Source: Megachile rotundata (Eukaryota; Arthropoda; Insecta; Hymenoptera; Megachilidae). From it: 64,000 nucleotides of DNA. The translations under genes were made by a program, and so were the position numbers. The notes under the pieces were generated by a model. The model ran no database searches. It was not told where the DNA came from and worked only from the letters and a program-made list of their open reading frames with translations. The stretch lies in NCBI RefSeq assembly GCF_050947335.1, contig NW_027474214.1, positions 1 through 64,000 on the forward strand. The letters are read 5' to 3'. This document shows, one piece after another, positions 44,382 through 58,581 of this stretch (within the stretch, counting starts at the first letter, position 1; each line of letters starts with the position of its first letter).

Positions 44382-45605
44382 TAGATAGATAATAATAAGA
44401 GTAATGTGTATAGTTATTGTCGTTCTATCGATCATATCTGCATAATATGGTTAATCATATGAGTTAGATTGGTAATAGTGAGTGTAATAAGTATAGTAAT
44501 TGTCGTTCTATCGGTCATATGACCGTAATATGGCTAATAATATGAGTTAGATTGATAATAATAAGTGTAATAAGTATAGTAATTGTCGTTCTATCGATCA
44601 TATAAGCATAATATGGCTAATAATATGAGTTAGATTGATAATAGTGAGTGTAATAAGTATAGTAATTGTCGTTCTATCGATCATATAAGCAGAATATGGC
44701 TAATAATATGAGTTAGATTGATAATAGTAAGAGTAATGGGTATAGTAATTGTCGTACTATCGATCATATAAGCATAATGTGGCTAATAATATGAGTTAGA
44801 TTGATAATAATAAGAGTAATATGTATAGTAATTGTCGTTCTATCGATCATATCTGCATAATATGGTTAATAATATGAGTTAGATTGATAATAGTGAGTGT
44901 AATAAGTTTAGTAAATGTCGTTCTATCGATCATATAAGCATAATATAGCTAATAATATGAGTTATATTGATAATAGTAAGAGTAATGAGTATAGTAATTG
45001 TCGTACTATCGATCATATAAGCATAATGTGGCTAATAATATGAGTTAGATTGATAATAATAAGAGTAGTGAGTATAGTAATTGTCGTTCTATCGATCATA
45101 TCTGCATAATATGGTTAATAATATGAGTTAGATTGGTAATAGTGAGTGTAATAAGTATAGTAATTGTCGTTCTATCGGTCATATGAGCATAATATGGCTA
45201 ATAATATGAGTTAGATTGATAATAATAAGAGTAATAAGTATAGTAATTGTCGTTCTATCGATCATATAAGCATAATATGGCTAATAATATGAGTTAGATT
45301 GATAATAGTGAGTGTAATAAGTATAGTAATTGTCGTTCTATCGATCATATAAGCAGAATATGGCTAATAATATGAGTTAGATTGATAATAGTGAGTGTAA
45401 TAAGTATAGTAATTGTCGTACTATCGATCATATAAGCATAATGTGGCTAATAATATGAGTTAGATTGATAATAATAAGAGTAGTGAGTATAGTAATTGTC
45501 GTTCTATCTATCATATCTGCATAATATGGTTAATAATATGAGTTAGATTGATAATAGTGAGTGTAATAAGTATAGTAATTGTCGCTCTATCGATCATATA
45601 AGCAT

Positions 45606-45625
45606 AATATGGAAATAATATGAGT
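45606..45625 (+). repeat. One-base-deleted monomer, GGAAATAATATG class (site 4)
   Basis: 1,244 bp after site 3, in the second 15-monomer unit of block G copy 2. Confidence 0.95.
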
Positions 45626-46318
45626 TAGATAGATAATAATAAGAGTAATGTGTATAGTTATTGTCGTTCTATCGATCATATCTGCATAATATGGTTAATC
45701 ATATGAGTTAGATTGGTAATAGTGAGTGTAATAAGTATAGTAATTGTCGTTCTATCGGTCATATGACCGTAATATGGCTAATAATATGAGTTAGATTGAT
45801 AATAATAAGTGTAATAAGTATAGTAATTGTCGTTCTATCGATCATATAAGCATAATATGGCTAATAATATGAGTTAGATTGATAATAGTGAGTGTAATAA
45901 GTATAGTAATTGTCGTTCTATCGATCATATAAGCAGAATATGGCTAATAATATGAGTTAGATTGATAATAGTAAGAGTAATGGGTATAGTAATTGTCGTA
46001 CTATCGATCATATAAGCATAATGTGGCTAATAATATGAGTTAGATTGATAATAATAAGAGTAATGAGTATAGTAATTGTCGTTCTATCGATCATATCTGC
46101 ATAATATGGTTAATAATATGAGTTAGATTGATAATAGTGAGTGTAATAAGTTTAGTAAATGTCGTTCTATCGATCATATAAGCATAATATAGCTAATAAT
46201 ATGAGTTAGATTGATAATAATAAGAGTAATGAGTTTAGTAATTGTCGTACTATCGATCATATAAGCATAATATGGCTAATAATATGAGTTAGATTGATAA
46301 TAATAAGAGTAATGAGTC

Positions 46319-48630
46319 TAGTAATTGTCGTTCTATCGATCATATCTGCATAATATGGTTAATAATATGAGTTAGATTGTTAATAAAAGAGTAATGAGTA
46401 TAGTAATTGTCGTTCTATCGATCATATCGGCATAATATGGTTAATAATATGAGTTACATTGATAATAGTGAGTGTAATAAGTTTAGTAAATGTCGTTCTA
46501 TCGATCATATAAGCATAATATAGCTAATAATATGAGTTACATTGATAATAATAAGAGTAATAAGTATAGTAATTGTCGTTCTATCGATCATATAAGCATA
46601 ATATGGCTAATAATATGAGTTAGATTGATAATAATAACAGTAATGAGTATAGTCATTGTCGTCCTATCGATCATATAAGCATAATATGGCTAATAATATG
46701 AGTTAGATTGATAATAATAAGAGTAATGAGTATAGTAATTGTCGTTCTATCGATCATATCTGCTTAATATGGTTAATAATATGAGTTAGATTGATAATAG
46801 TGAGTGTAATAAGTTTAGTAATTGTCGTTCTATCGATAATATAAGCATAATATGGCTAATAATATGAGTGAGATTGATAATAATAAGAGTAATGAGTATA
46901 GTAATTGTCGTTCTATCGATCATATAAGCATAATATGGCTAATAATATGAGTTAGATTGATAATAATAAGAGTAATAAGTACAGTAATTGTCGTTCTATC
47001 GATCATATAAGCATAATATGGCTAATATAATGAGTTAGATTGATAATAATAACAGTAATGAGTATAGTAATTGTCGTCCTATCGATCATATAAGCAGAAT
47101 ATGGCTAATAATATGAGTTAGATTGATAATAGTAAGAGTAATGAGTATAGCAATTGTCGTACTATCGATCATATAAGCATAATGTGGCTAATAATATGAG
47201 TTAGTTTGATAATAATAAGAGTAATGAGTCTAGTAATTGTCGTTCTATCGATCATATCTGCATAATATGGTTAATAATATTAGTTAGAATGATAACAGTG
47301 AGTGTAATAAGTTTAGTAATTGTCGTTCTATCGATAATATAAGCATAATATGGCTAATAATATGAGTGAGATTGATAATAATAAGAGTAATGAGTATAGT
47401 AATTGTCGTTCTATCGATCATATAAGCATAATATGGCTAATAATATGAGTTAGATTGATAATAATAAGAGTAATAAGTACAGTAATTGTCATTCTATCGA
47501 TCATATAAGCATAATATGGCTAATAATATGAGTTACATTGATAATAGTGAGTGTAATAAGTTTAGTAAATGTCGTTCTATCGATCATATAAGCATAATAT
47601 AGCTAATAATATGAGTTACATTGATAATAATAAGAGTAATGAGTATAGTAATTGTCGTTCTATCGATCATATCTGCATAATATGACTAATAATATGAGTT
47701 AGATTGATAATAATAAGAGTAATGAGTATAGTAATTGTCGTTCTATCGATCATATCTGCATAATATGGTTAATAATATGAGTTAGATTGATAATAGTGAG
47801 TGTAATAAGTTTAGTAATTGTCGTTCTATCGATAATATAAGCATAATATGGCTAATAATATGAGTGAGATTGATAATAATAAGAGTAATGAGAATAGTAA
47901 TTGTCGTTCTATCGATCATATAAGCATAATATGGCTAATAATATGAGTTAGATTGATAATAATAAGAGTAATAAGTACAGTAATTGTCGTTCTATCGATC
48001 ATATAAGCATAATATGGCTAATATTATGAGTTAGATTGATAATAATAACAGTAATGAGTATAGTAATTGTCGTCCTATCGATCATATAAGCATAATATGG
48101 CTAATAATATGAGTTAGATTGATAATAATAACAGTAATGAGTATAGCAATTGTCGTCCTATCGATCATATAAGCATAATATGGCTAATAATATGAGTTAG
48201 ATTGATAATAATAAGGGTAATATATATAGTAATTATCGTTCTATCGATCATATAAGCATAATATGGCTAATAATATGAGTTAGATTGATAATAATAAGAG
48301 TAATGAGTACAGTAATTGTCGTTCTATCGATCATATAAGCATAATATGGCTAATAATATGAGTTAGATTGATAATAGTGAGTGTAATAAGTATAGTAATT
48401 GTCGTTCTATCGATCATATAAGCAGAATATGGCTAATAATATGAGTTAGATTGATAATAATAAGAGTAATGAGTATAGTAATTGTCGTTCTATCGATCAT
48501 ATAAGCATAATATGGCTAATAATATGAGTTAGATTGATAATAATAACAGTAATGAGTATAGCAATTGTCGTCCTATCGATCATATAAGCATAATATGGCT
48601 AATAATATGAGTTAGATTGATAATAATAAG
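46319..48630 (+). repeat. Block E, copy 2
   Basis: Counterpart of 33,789-36,100. The first base difference is C at 46,318 (GAGTCTAG) against A at 33,788. At 48,631 this copy continues with a second AATAAGGGTAATATATATAG monomer rather than block C, so it represents the arrangement without the left-type island. Confidence 0.8.
46375..46392 (+). repeat. One-base-deleted monomer, TTGTTAATAAAAG class (site 2)
   Basis: Same change as at 33,847, at the offset (12,530 bp) expected for block E. Confidence 0.95.
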
Positions 48631-49097
48631 GGTAATATATATAGTAATTATCGTTCTATCGATCAAATAAGCATAATATGGCTAATAATATGAGTTAGAT
48701 TGATAATAATAAGAGTAATGAGTACAGTAATTGTCGTTCTATCGATCATATAAGCATAATATGGCTAATAATATGAGTTAGATTGATAATAGTGAGTGTA
48801 ATAAGTATAGTAATTGTCGTTCTATCGATCATATAAGCAGAATATGGCTAATAATATGAGTTAGATTGATAATAGTAAGAGTAATGCGTACAGTAATTGT
48901 CGTACTATCGATCATATAAGCATAATATGGCTAATAATATGAGTTAGATTGATAATAATAAGAGTAATGAGTATAGTAATTGTCGTTCTATCGATCATAT
49001 AAGCATAATATGGCTAATAATATGAGTTAGATTGATAATAATAACAGTAATGAGTATAGTAATTGTCGTTCTATCGATCATATAAGCATAATATGGC

Positions 49098-49704
49098 TAA
49101 TAATATGAGTTAGATTGATAATAGTGAGTGTAATAAGTATAGTAATTGTCGTTCTATCGATCATATAAGCAGAATATGGCTAATAATATGAGTTAGATTG
49201 ATAATAGTAAGAGTAATGAGTATAGTAATTGTCGTACTATCGATCATATAAGCATAATGTGGCTAATAATATGAGTTAGATTGATAATAATAAGAGTAAT
49301 AAGTATAGTAATTGTCGTTCTATCGGTCATATAACCATAATATGGCTAATAATATGAGTTAGATTGATAATAATAAGAGTAATGAGTATAGTAATTGTCG
49401 TTCTATCGATCATATCTGCAGAATATGTTTAATAATATGAGTTAGATTGATAATAGTGAGTGTAATAAGTTTAGTAATTGTCGTTCTATCGATCATATCT
49501 GCATAATATGGTTAATAATATGAGTTAGATTGGTAATAGTCAGTGTAATAAGTATAGTAATTGTCGTACTATCGATCATATAAGCATAATGTGGCTAATA
49601 ATATGAGTTAGATTGATAATAATAAGAGTAGTGAGTATAGTAATTGTCGTTCTATCGATCATATCTGCATAATATGGTTAATAATATGAGTTAGATTGAT
49701 AATA
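49098..49704 (+). repeat. PstI-marked block K, copy 1 (607 bp)
   Basis: Three copies at 49,098, 55,238 and 57,975, with offsets of 6,140 and 2,737 bp. Markers in order: GCAGAATATGG, GTCGTACTATCG, GCATAATGTGG, ATCGGTCATATAACC, CTGCAGAATATGTTT and AATAGTCAGTGTAATAAG. CTGCAG is a PstI site created by one T to G change in the common CTGCATAATATG. Right of 49,704 this copy lacks two monomers that follow in the other two. Confidence 0.8.
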
Positions 49705-51081
49705 ATAACAGTAATGTGTATAGTAATTGTCGTCCTATCGATCATATAAGCATAATATGGCTAATAATATGAGTTAGATTGATAATAATAAGAGTAATAT
49801 GTATAGTAATTATCGTTCTATCGATCATATAAGCATAATATGCCTAATAATATGAGTTAGATTGATAATAATAACAGTAATGAGTATAGTAATTGTCGTC
49901 CTATCGATCATATAAGCATAATATGGCTAATAATATGAGTTAGATTGATAATAATAAGAGCAATATGTATAGTAACTGTCGTTCTATCGATCATATAAGC
50001 ATAATATGGCTAATAATATGAGTTAGATTGATAATAGTGAGTGTAATAAGTATAGTAATTGTCGTTCTATCGATCATATAAGCAGAATATGGCTAACAAT
50101 ATGAGTTAGATTGATAATAGTAAGAGTAATGCGTATAGTAATTGTCGTACTATCGATCATATAAGCATAATATGGCTAATAATATGAGTTAGATTGATAA
50201 TAATAAGAGTAATGGGTATAGTAATTGTCGTACTATCGATCATATAAGCATAATGTGGCTAATAATATGAGTTAGATTGATAATAATAAGAGTAATATGT
50301 ATAGTAATTGTCATTCTATCGATCATATCTGCATAATATGGTTAATAATATGAGTTAGATTGATAATAGTGAGTGTAATAAGTTTAGTAAATGTCGTTCT
50401 ATCGATCATATAAGCATAATATAGCTAATAATATGAGTTATATTGATAATAGTAAGAGTAATGAGTATAGTAATTGTCGTACTATCGATCATATAAGCAT
50501 AATGTGGCTAATAATATGAGTTAGATTGATAATAATAAGAGTAGTGAGTATAGTAATTGTCGTTCTATCGATCATATCTGCATAATATGGTTAATAATAT
50601 GAGTTAGATTGGTAATAGTGAGTGTAATAAGTATAGTAATTGTCGTTCTATCGGTCATATGAGCATAATATGGCTAATAATATGAGTTAGATTGATAATA
50701 ATAAGAGTAATAAGTATAGTAATTGTCGTTCTATCGATCATATAAGCATAATATGGCTAATAATATGAGTTAGATTGATAATAGTGAGTGTAATAAGTAT
50801 AGTAATTGTCGTTCTATCGATCATATAAGCAGAATATGGCTAATAATATGAGTTAGATTGATAATAGTGAGTGTAATAAGTATAGTAATTGTCGTACTAT
50901 CGATCATATAAGCATAATGTGGCTAATAATATGAGTTAGATTGATAATAATAAGAGTAGTGAGTATAGTAATTGTCGTTCTATCTATCATATCTGCATAA
51001 TATGGTTAATAATATGAGTTAGATTGATAATAGTGAGTGTAATAAGTATAGTAATTGTCGCTCTATCGATCATATAAGCAT

Positions 51082-51101
51082 AATATGGAAATAATATGAG
51101 T
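51082..51101 (+). repeat. One-base-deleted monomer, GGAAATAATATG class (site 5)
   Basis: In block M copy 2. Here the 15-monomer unit is present only once. Confidence 0.95.
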
Positions 51102-51850
51102 TAGATAGATAATAATAAGAGTAATGTGTATAGTTATTGTCGTTCTATCGATCATATCTGCATAATATGGTTAATCATATGAGTTAGATTGGTAATAGTG
51201 AGTGTAATAAGTATAGTAATTGTCGTTCTATCAGTGATATGACCGTAATATGGCTAATAATATGAGTTAGATTGATAATAATAAGTGTAATAAGTATAGT
51301 AATTGTCGTTCTATCGATCATATAAGCATAATATGGCTAATAATATGAGTTAGATTGATAATAGTGAGTGTAATAAGTATAGTAATTGTCGTTCTATCGA
51401 TCATATAAGCAGAATATGGCTAATAATATGAGTTAGATTGATAATAGTAAGAGTAATGGGTATAGTAATTGTCGTACTATCGATCATATAAGCATAATGT
51501 GGCTAATAATATGAGTTAGATTGATAATAATAAGAGTAATGAGTAGAGTAATTGTCGTTCTATCGATCATATCTGCATAATATGGTTAATAATATGAGTT
51601 AGATTGATAATAGTGAGTGTAATAAGTTTAGTAAATGTCGTTCTATCGATCATATAAGCATAATATAGCTAATAATATGAGTTAGATTGATAATAATAAG
51701 AGTAATGAGTTTAGTAATTGTCGTTCTATCGATCATATAAGCATAATATGGCTAATAATATGAGTTAGATTGATAATAATAAGAGTAATGAGTCTAGTAA
51801 TTGTCGTTCTATCGATCATATCTGCATAATATGGTTAATAATATGAGTTA

Positions 51851-51868
51851 GATTGTTAATAAAAGAGT
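51851..51868 (+). repeat. One-base-deleted monomer, TTGTTAATAAAAG class (site 3)
   Basis: Third and last copy of this class, 5,476 bp after site 2. Confidence 0.95.
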
Positions 51869-52507
51869 AATGAGTATAGTAATTGTCGTTCTATCGATCA
51901 TATCGGCATAATATGGTTAATAATATGAGTTACATTGATAATAGTGAGTGTAATAAGTTTAGTAAATGTCGTTCTATCGATCATATAAGCATAATATAGC
52001 TAATAATATGAGTTACATTGATAATAATAAGAGTAATAAGTATAGTAATTGTCGTTCTATCGATCATATAAGCATAATATGGCTAATAATATGAGTTAGA
52101 TTGATAATAATAACAGTAATGAGTATAGTAATTGTCGTCCTATCGATCATATAAGCATAATATGGCTAATAATATGAGTTAAATTGATAATAATAAGAGT
52201 AATGAGTATAGTAATTGTCGTTCTATCGATCATATCTGCTTAATATGGTTAATAATATGAGTTAGATTGATAGTAGTGAGTGTAATAAGTTTAGTAATTG
52301 TCGTTCTATCGATAATATAAGCATAATATGGCTAATAATATGAGTGAGATTGATAATAATAAGAGTAATGAGTATAGTAATTGTCGTTCTATCGATCATA
52401 TAAGCATAATATGGCTAATAATATGAGTTAGATTGATAATAATAAGAGTAATAAGTACAGTAATTGTCGTTCTATCGATCATATAAGCATAATATGGCTA
52501 ATATAAT

Positions 52508-54942
52508 GAGTTAGATTGATAATAATAACAGTAATGAGTATAGTAATTGTGGTCCTATCGATCATATAAGCAGAATATGGCTAATAATATGAGTTAGATT
52601 GATAATAGTAAGAGTAATGAGTATAGCAATTGTCGTACTATCGATCATATAAGCATAATGTGGCTAATAATATGAGTTAGTTTGATAATAATAAGAGTAA
52701 TGAGTCTAGTAATTGTCGTTCTATCGATCATATCTGCATAATATGGTTAATAATATTAGTTAGAATGATAACAGTGAGTGTAATAAGTTTAGTAATTGTC
52801 GTTCTATCGATAATATAAGCATAATATGGCTAATAATATGAGTGAGATTGATAATAATAAGAGTAATGAGTATAGTAATTGTCGTTCTATCGATCATATA
52901 AGCATAATATGGCTAATAATATGAGTTAGATTGATAATAATAAGAGTAATAAGTACAGTAATTGTCATTCTATCGATCATATAAGCATAATATGGCTAAT
53001 AATATGAGTTACATTGATAATAGTGAGTGTAATAAGTTTAGTAAATGTCGTTCTATCGATCATATAAGCATAATATAGCTAATAATATGAGTTACATTGA
53101 TAATAATAAGAGTAATGAGTATAGTAATTGTCGTTCTATCGATCATATCCGCATAATATGACTAATAATATGAGTTAGATTGATAATAATAAGAGTAATG
53201 AGTATAGTAATTGTCGTTCTATCGATCATATCTGCATAATATGGTTAATAATATGAGTTAGATTGATAATAGTGAGTGTAATAAGTTTAGTAATTGTCGT
53301 TCTATCGATAATATAAGCATAATATGGCTAATAATATGAGTGAGATTGATAATAATAAGAGTAATGAGAATAGTAATTGTCGTTCTATCGATCATATAAG
53401 CATAATATGGCTAATAATATGAGTTAGATTGATAATAATAAGAGTAATGAGTATAGTAATTGTCGTTCTATCGATCATATCTGCATAATATGGTTAATAA
53501 TATGAGTTAGATTGATAATAGTGAGTGTAATAAGTTTAGTAATTGTCGTTCTATCGATAATATAAGCATAATATGGCTAATAATATGAGTGAGATTGATA
53601 ATAATAAGAGTAATGAGTATAGTAATTGTCGTTCTATCGATCATATAAGCATAATATGGCTAATAATATGAGTTAGATTGATAATAATAAGAGTAATAAG
53701 TACAGTAATTGTCGTTCTATCGATCATATAAGCATAATATGGCTAATATAATGAGTTAGATTGATAATAATAACAGTAATGAGTATAGTAATTGTCGTCC
53801 TATCGATCATATAAGCATAATATGGCTAATAATATGAGTTAGATTGATAATAATAACAGTAATGAGTATAGCAATTGTCGTCCTATCGATCATATAAGCA
53901 TAATATGGCTAATAATATGAGTTAGATTGATAATAATAAGGGTAATATGTATAGTAATTATCGTTCTATCGATCATATAAGCATAATATGGCTAATAATA
54001 TGAGTTAGATTGATAATAATAACAGTAATGAGTATAGTAATTGTCGTCCTATCGATCATATAAGCAGAATATGGCTAATAATATGAGTTAGATTGATAAT
54101 AGTAAGAGTAATGAGTATAGCAATTGTCGTACTATCGATCATAAAAGCATAATGTGGCTAATAATATGAGTTAGTTTGATAATAATAAGAGTAGTGAGTC
54201 TAGTAATTGTCGTTCTATCGATCATATCTGCATAATATGGTTAATAATATTAGTTAGAATGATAACAGTGAGTGTAATAAGTTTAGTAATTGTCGTTCTA
54301 TCGATAATATAAGCATAATATGGCTAATAATATGAGTGAGATTGATAATAATAAGAGTAATGAGTATAGTAATTGTCGTTCTATCGATCATATAAGCATA
54401 ATATGGCTAATAATATGAGTTAGATTGATAATAATAAGAGTAATAAGTACAGTAATTGTCATTCTATCGATCATATAAGCATAATATGGCTAATAATATG
54501 AGTTACATTGATAATAGTGAGTGTAATAAGTTTAGTAAATGTCGTTCTATCGATCATATAAGCATAATATAGCTAATAATATGAGTTACATTGATAATAA
54601 TAAGAGTAATGAGTATAGTAATTGTCGTTCTATCGGTCATATCTGCATAATATGACTAATAATATGAGTTAGATTGATAATAATGAGAGTAATCAGTATA
54701 GTAATTGTCGTTCTATCGATCATATCTGCATAATATGGTTAATAATATGAGTTAGATTGATAATAGTGAGTGTAATAAGTTTAGTAATTGTCGTTCTATC
54801 GATAATATAAGCATAATATGGCTAATAATATGAGTGAGATTGATAATAATAAGAGTAATGAGTATAGTAATTGTCGTTCTATCGATCATATAAGCATAAT
54901 ATGGCTAATAATATGAGTTAGATTGATAATAATAAGAGTAAT
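52508..54942 (+). repeat. 18-monomer (1,494 bp) higher-order step
   Basis: 52,508-53,448 matches about 54,002-54,942 at an offset of 1,494 bp (18 monomers), anchored on TAGAATGATAACAGTG at 52,761 and 54,255. Differences include CATAAAAGCATAATG near 54,141, GAGTAGTGAGTC near 54,190, TATCGGTCATATCTGC near 54,631 and AATAATGAGAGTAATCAG near 54,680. The boundaries are approximate. Confidence 0.65.
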
Positions 54943-55237
54943 AAGTACAGTAATTGTCGTTCTATCGATCATATAAGCATAATATGGCTAATATAATGAG
55001 TTAGATTGATAATAATAACAGTAATGAGTATAGTAATTGTCGTCCTATCGATCATATAAGCAGAATATGGCTAATAATATGAGTTAGATTGATAATAGTA
55101 AGAGTAATGAGTATAGCAATTGTCGTACTATCGATCATATAAGCATAATGTGGCTAATAATATGAGTTAGTTTGATAATAATAAGAGTAATGAGTCTAGT
55201 AATTGTCGTTCTATCGATCATATCTGCATAATATGGT

Positions 55238-55844
55238 TAATAATATGAGTTAGATTGATAATAGTGAGTGTAATAAGTATAGTAATTGTCGTTCTATCGA
55301 TCATATAAGCAGAATATGGCTAATAATATGAGTTAGATTGATAATAGTAAGAGTAATGAGTATAGTAATTGTCGTACTATCGATCATATAAGCATAATGT
55401 GGCTAATAATATGAGTTAGATTGATAATAATAAGAGTAATAAGTATAGTAATTGTCGTTCTATCGGTCATATAACCATAATATGGCTAATAATATGAGTT
55501 AGATTGATAATAATAAGAGTAATGAGTATAGTAATTGTCGTTCTATCGATCATATCTGCAGAATATGTTTAATAATATGAGTTAGATTGATAATAGTGAG
55601 TGTAATAAGTTTAGTAATTGTCGTTCTATCGATCATATCTGCATAATATGGTTAATAATATGAGTTAGATTGGTAATAGTCAGTGTAATAAGTATAGTAA
55701 TTGTCGTACTATCGATCATATAAGCATAATGTGGCTAATAATATGAGTTAGATTGATAATAATAAGAGTAGTGAGTATAGTAATTGTCGTTCTATCGATC
55801 ATATCTGCATAATATGGTTAATAATATGAGTTAGATTGATAATA
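55238..55844 (+). repeat. PstI-marked block K, copy 2
   Basis: Contains CTGCAG just before 55,561. It is followed by AATAGTGAGTG at 55,841, as in copy 3, where copy 1 has AATAATAACAG. Confidence 0.8.
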
Positions 55845-56028
55845 GTGAGTGTAATAAGTTTAGTAAATGTCGTTCTATCGATCATATAAGCATAATATAG
55901 CTAATAATATGAGTTACATTGATAATAATAAGAGTAATGAGTATAGTAATTGTCGTTCTATCGATCATATCTGCATAATATGACTAATAATATGAGTTAG
56001 ATTGATAATAATAACAGTAATGTGTATA

Positions 56029-56042
56029 GTAATTGCGTCCTA
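56029..56042 (+). repeat. One-base-deleted monomer, AATTGCGTCC (single)
   Basis: AATTGCGTCC replaces AATTGTCGTCC in a CAG/GTCGTCCT monomer. The change occurs once in the window, so it is either a recent mutation or a sequencing error. Confidence 0.9.
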
Positions 56043-56971
56043 TCGATCATATAAGCATAATATGGCTAATAATATGAGTTAGATTGATAATAATAAGAGT
56101 AATATGTATAGTAATTATCGTTCTATCGATCATATAAGCATAATATGCCTAATAATATGAGTTAGATTGATAATAATAACAGTAATGAGTATAGTAATTG
56201 TCGTCCTATCGATCATATAAGCATAATATGGCTAATAATATGAGTTAGATTGATAATAATAAGAGCAATATGTATAGTAACTGTCGTTCTATCGATCATA
56301 TAAGCATAATATGGCTAATAATATGAGTTAGATTGATAATAGTGAGTGTAATAAGTATAGTAATTGTCGTTCTATCGATCATATAAGCAGAATATGGCTA
56401 ATAATATGAGTTAGATTGATAATAGTAAGAGTAATGCGTATAGTAATTGTCGTACTATCGATCATATAAGCATAATATGGCTAATAATATGAGTTAGATT
56501 GATAATAATAAGAGTAATGGGTATAGTAATTGTCGTACTATCGATCATATAAGCATAATGTGGCTAATAATATGAGTTAGATTGATAATAATAAGAGTAA
56601 TATGTATAGTAATTGTCATTCTATCGATCATATCTGCATAATATGGTTAATAATATGAGTTAGATTGATAATAGTGAGTGTAATAAGTTTAGTAAATGTC
56701 GTTCTATCGATCATATAAGCATAATATAGCTAATAATATGAGTTATATTGATAATAGTAAGAGTAATGAGTATAGTAATTGTCGTACTATCGATCATATA
56801 AGCATAATGTGGCTAATAATATGAGTTAGATTGATAATAATAAGAGTAATGGGTATAGTAATTGTCGTTCTATCGATCATATCTGCATAATATGGTTAAT
56901 AATATGAGTTAGATTGGTAATAGTGAGTGTAATAAGTATAGTAATTGTCGCTCTATCGATCATATAAGCAT

Positions 56972-56991
56972 AATATGGAAATAATATGAGT
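56972..56991 (+). repeat. One-base-deleted monomer, GGAAATAATATG class (site 6)
   Basis: Carried in a short remnant of the 15-monomer unit. GGTTAATCATATG follows at about 57,059, but the next monomer already has TTGATAGTAGTGAG of another block. Confidence 0.95.
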
Positions 56992-57974
56992 TAGATAGAT
57001 AATAATAAGAGTAATGTGTATAGTTATTGTCGTTCTATCGATCATATCTGCATAATATGGTTAATCATATGAGTTAGATTGATAGTAGTGAGTGTAATAA
57101 GTTTAGTAATTGTCGTTCTATCGATAATATAAGCATAATATGGCTAATAATATGAGTGAGATTGATAATAATAAGAGTAATGAGAATAGTAATTGTCGTT
57201 CTATCGATCATATAAGCATAATATGGCTAATAATATGAGTTAGATTGGTAATAATAAGAGTAATAAGTACAGTAATTGTCGTTCTATCGATCATATAAGC
57301 ATAATATGGCTAATATTATGAGTTAGATTGATAATAATAACAGTAATGAGTATAGTAATTGTCGTCCTATCGATCATATAAGCATAATATGGCTAATAAT
57401 ATGAGTTAGATTGATAATAATAACAGTAATGAGTATAGCAATTGTCGTCCTATCGATCATATAAGCATAATATGGCTAATAATATGAGTTAGATTGATAA
57501 TAATAAGGGTAATATATATAGTAATTATCGTTCTATCGATCATATAAGCATAATATGGCTAATAATATGAGTTAGATTGATAATAATAAGAGTAATGAGT
57601 ACAGTAATTGTCGTTCTATCGATCATATAAGCATAATATGGCTAATAATATGAGTTAGATTGATAATAGTGAGTGTAATAAGTATAGTAATTGTCGTTCT
57701 ATCGATCATATAAGCAGAATATGGCTAATAATATGAGTTAGATTGATAATAGTAAGAGTAATGCGTATAGTAATTGTCGTACTATCGATCATATAAGCAT
57801 AATATGGCTAATAATATGAGTTAGATTGATAATAATAAGAGTAATGAGTATAGTAATTGTCGTTCTATCGATCATATAAGCATAATATGGCTAATAATAT
57901 GAGTTAGATTGATAATAATAACAGTAATGAGTATAGTAATTGTCGTTCTATCGATCATATAAGCATAATATGGC

Positions 57975-58581
57975 TAATAATATGAGTTAGATTGATAATA
58001 GTGAGTGTAATAAGTATAGTAATTGTCGTTCTATCGATCATATAAGCAGAATATGGCTAATAATATGAGTTAGATTGATAATAGTAAGAGTAATGAGTAT
58101 AGTAATTGTCGTACTATCGATCATATAAGCATAATGTGGCTAATAATATGAGTTAGATTGATAATAATAAGAGTAATAAGTATAGTAATTGTCGTTCTAT
58201 CGGTCATATAACCATAATATGGCTAATAATATGAGTTAGATTGATAATAATAAGAGTAATGAGTATAGTAATTGTCGTTCTATCGATCATATCTGCAGAA
58301 TATGTTTAATAATATGAGTTAGATTGATAATAGTGAGTGTAATAAGTTTAGTAATTGTCGTTCTATCGATCATATCTGCATAATATGGTTAATAATATGA
58401 GTTAGATTGGTAATAGTCAGTGTAATAAGTATAGTAATTGTCGTACTATCGATCATATAAGCATAATGTGGCTAATAATATGAGTTAGATTGATAATAAT
58501 AAGAGTAGTGAGTATAGTAATTGTCGTTCTATCGATCATATCTGCATAATATGGTTAATAATATGAGTTAGATTGATAATA
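57975..58581 (+). repeat. PstI-marked block K, copy 3
   Basis: Contains CTGCAG just before 58,298. Sequence similarity to the 48-50 kb region extends further on both sides with single-base changes: 48,661 has GATCAAATAAG where this copy has GATCATATAAG, and 48,887 has GCGTACAG where this copy has GCGTATAG. Confidence 0.8.

Larger units (their letters stand above)
42868..46130 (+). repeat. Block G, copy 2
   Basis: Counterpart of 30,587-33,849, including the pair of 15-monomer units (GGAAATAATATG at 44,367 and 45,611, again 1,244 bp apart). At 46,131 it continues TTGATAATAGTGAG and holds three further monomers before the shared TTGTTAATAAAAG at 46,377. Confidence 0.8.
44728..47972 (+). repeat. 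Block M, copy 1 (3.2 kb)
   Basis: Matches 50,204-53,448 at an offset of 5,476 bp (66 monomers less two bases). It spans the second 15-monomer unit, the TTGTTAATAAAAG monomer and much of block E. Scattered single-base differences are present in the other copy. Confidence 0.75.
50204..53448 (+). repeat. Block M, copy 2 (diverged)
   Basis: Counterpart of 44,728-47,972 with single-base changes: GTCATTCT near 50,309, TATCAGTGATATGACC near 51,230 (two changes from TATCGGTCATATGACC), GAGTAGAGTAATTG at 51,541, GTTAAATTG near 52,178, GATAGTAGTGAG near 52,269, TTGTGGTCCTATCG near 52,547 and CATATCCGC near 53,145. These make it visibly older than the near-identical pairs on the left. Confidence 0.75.
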
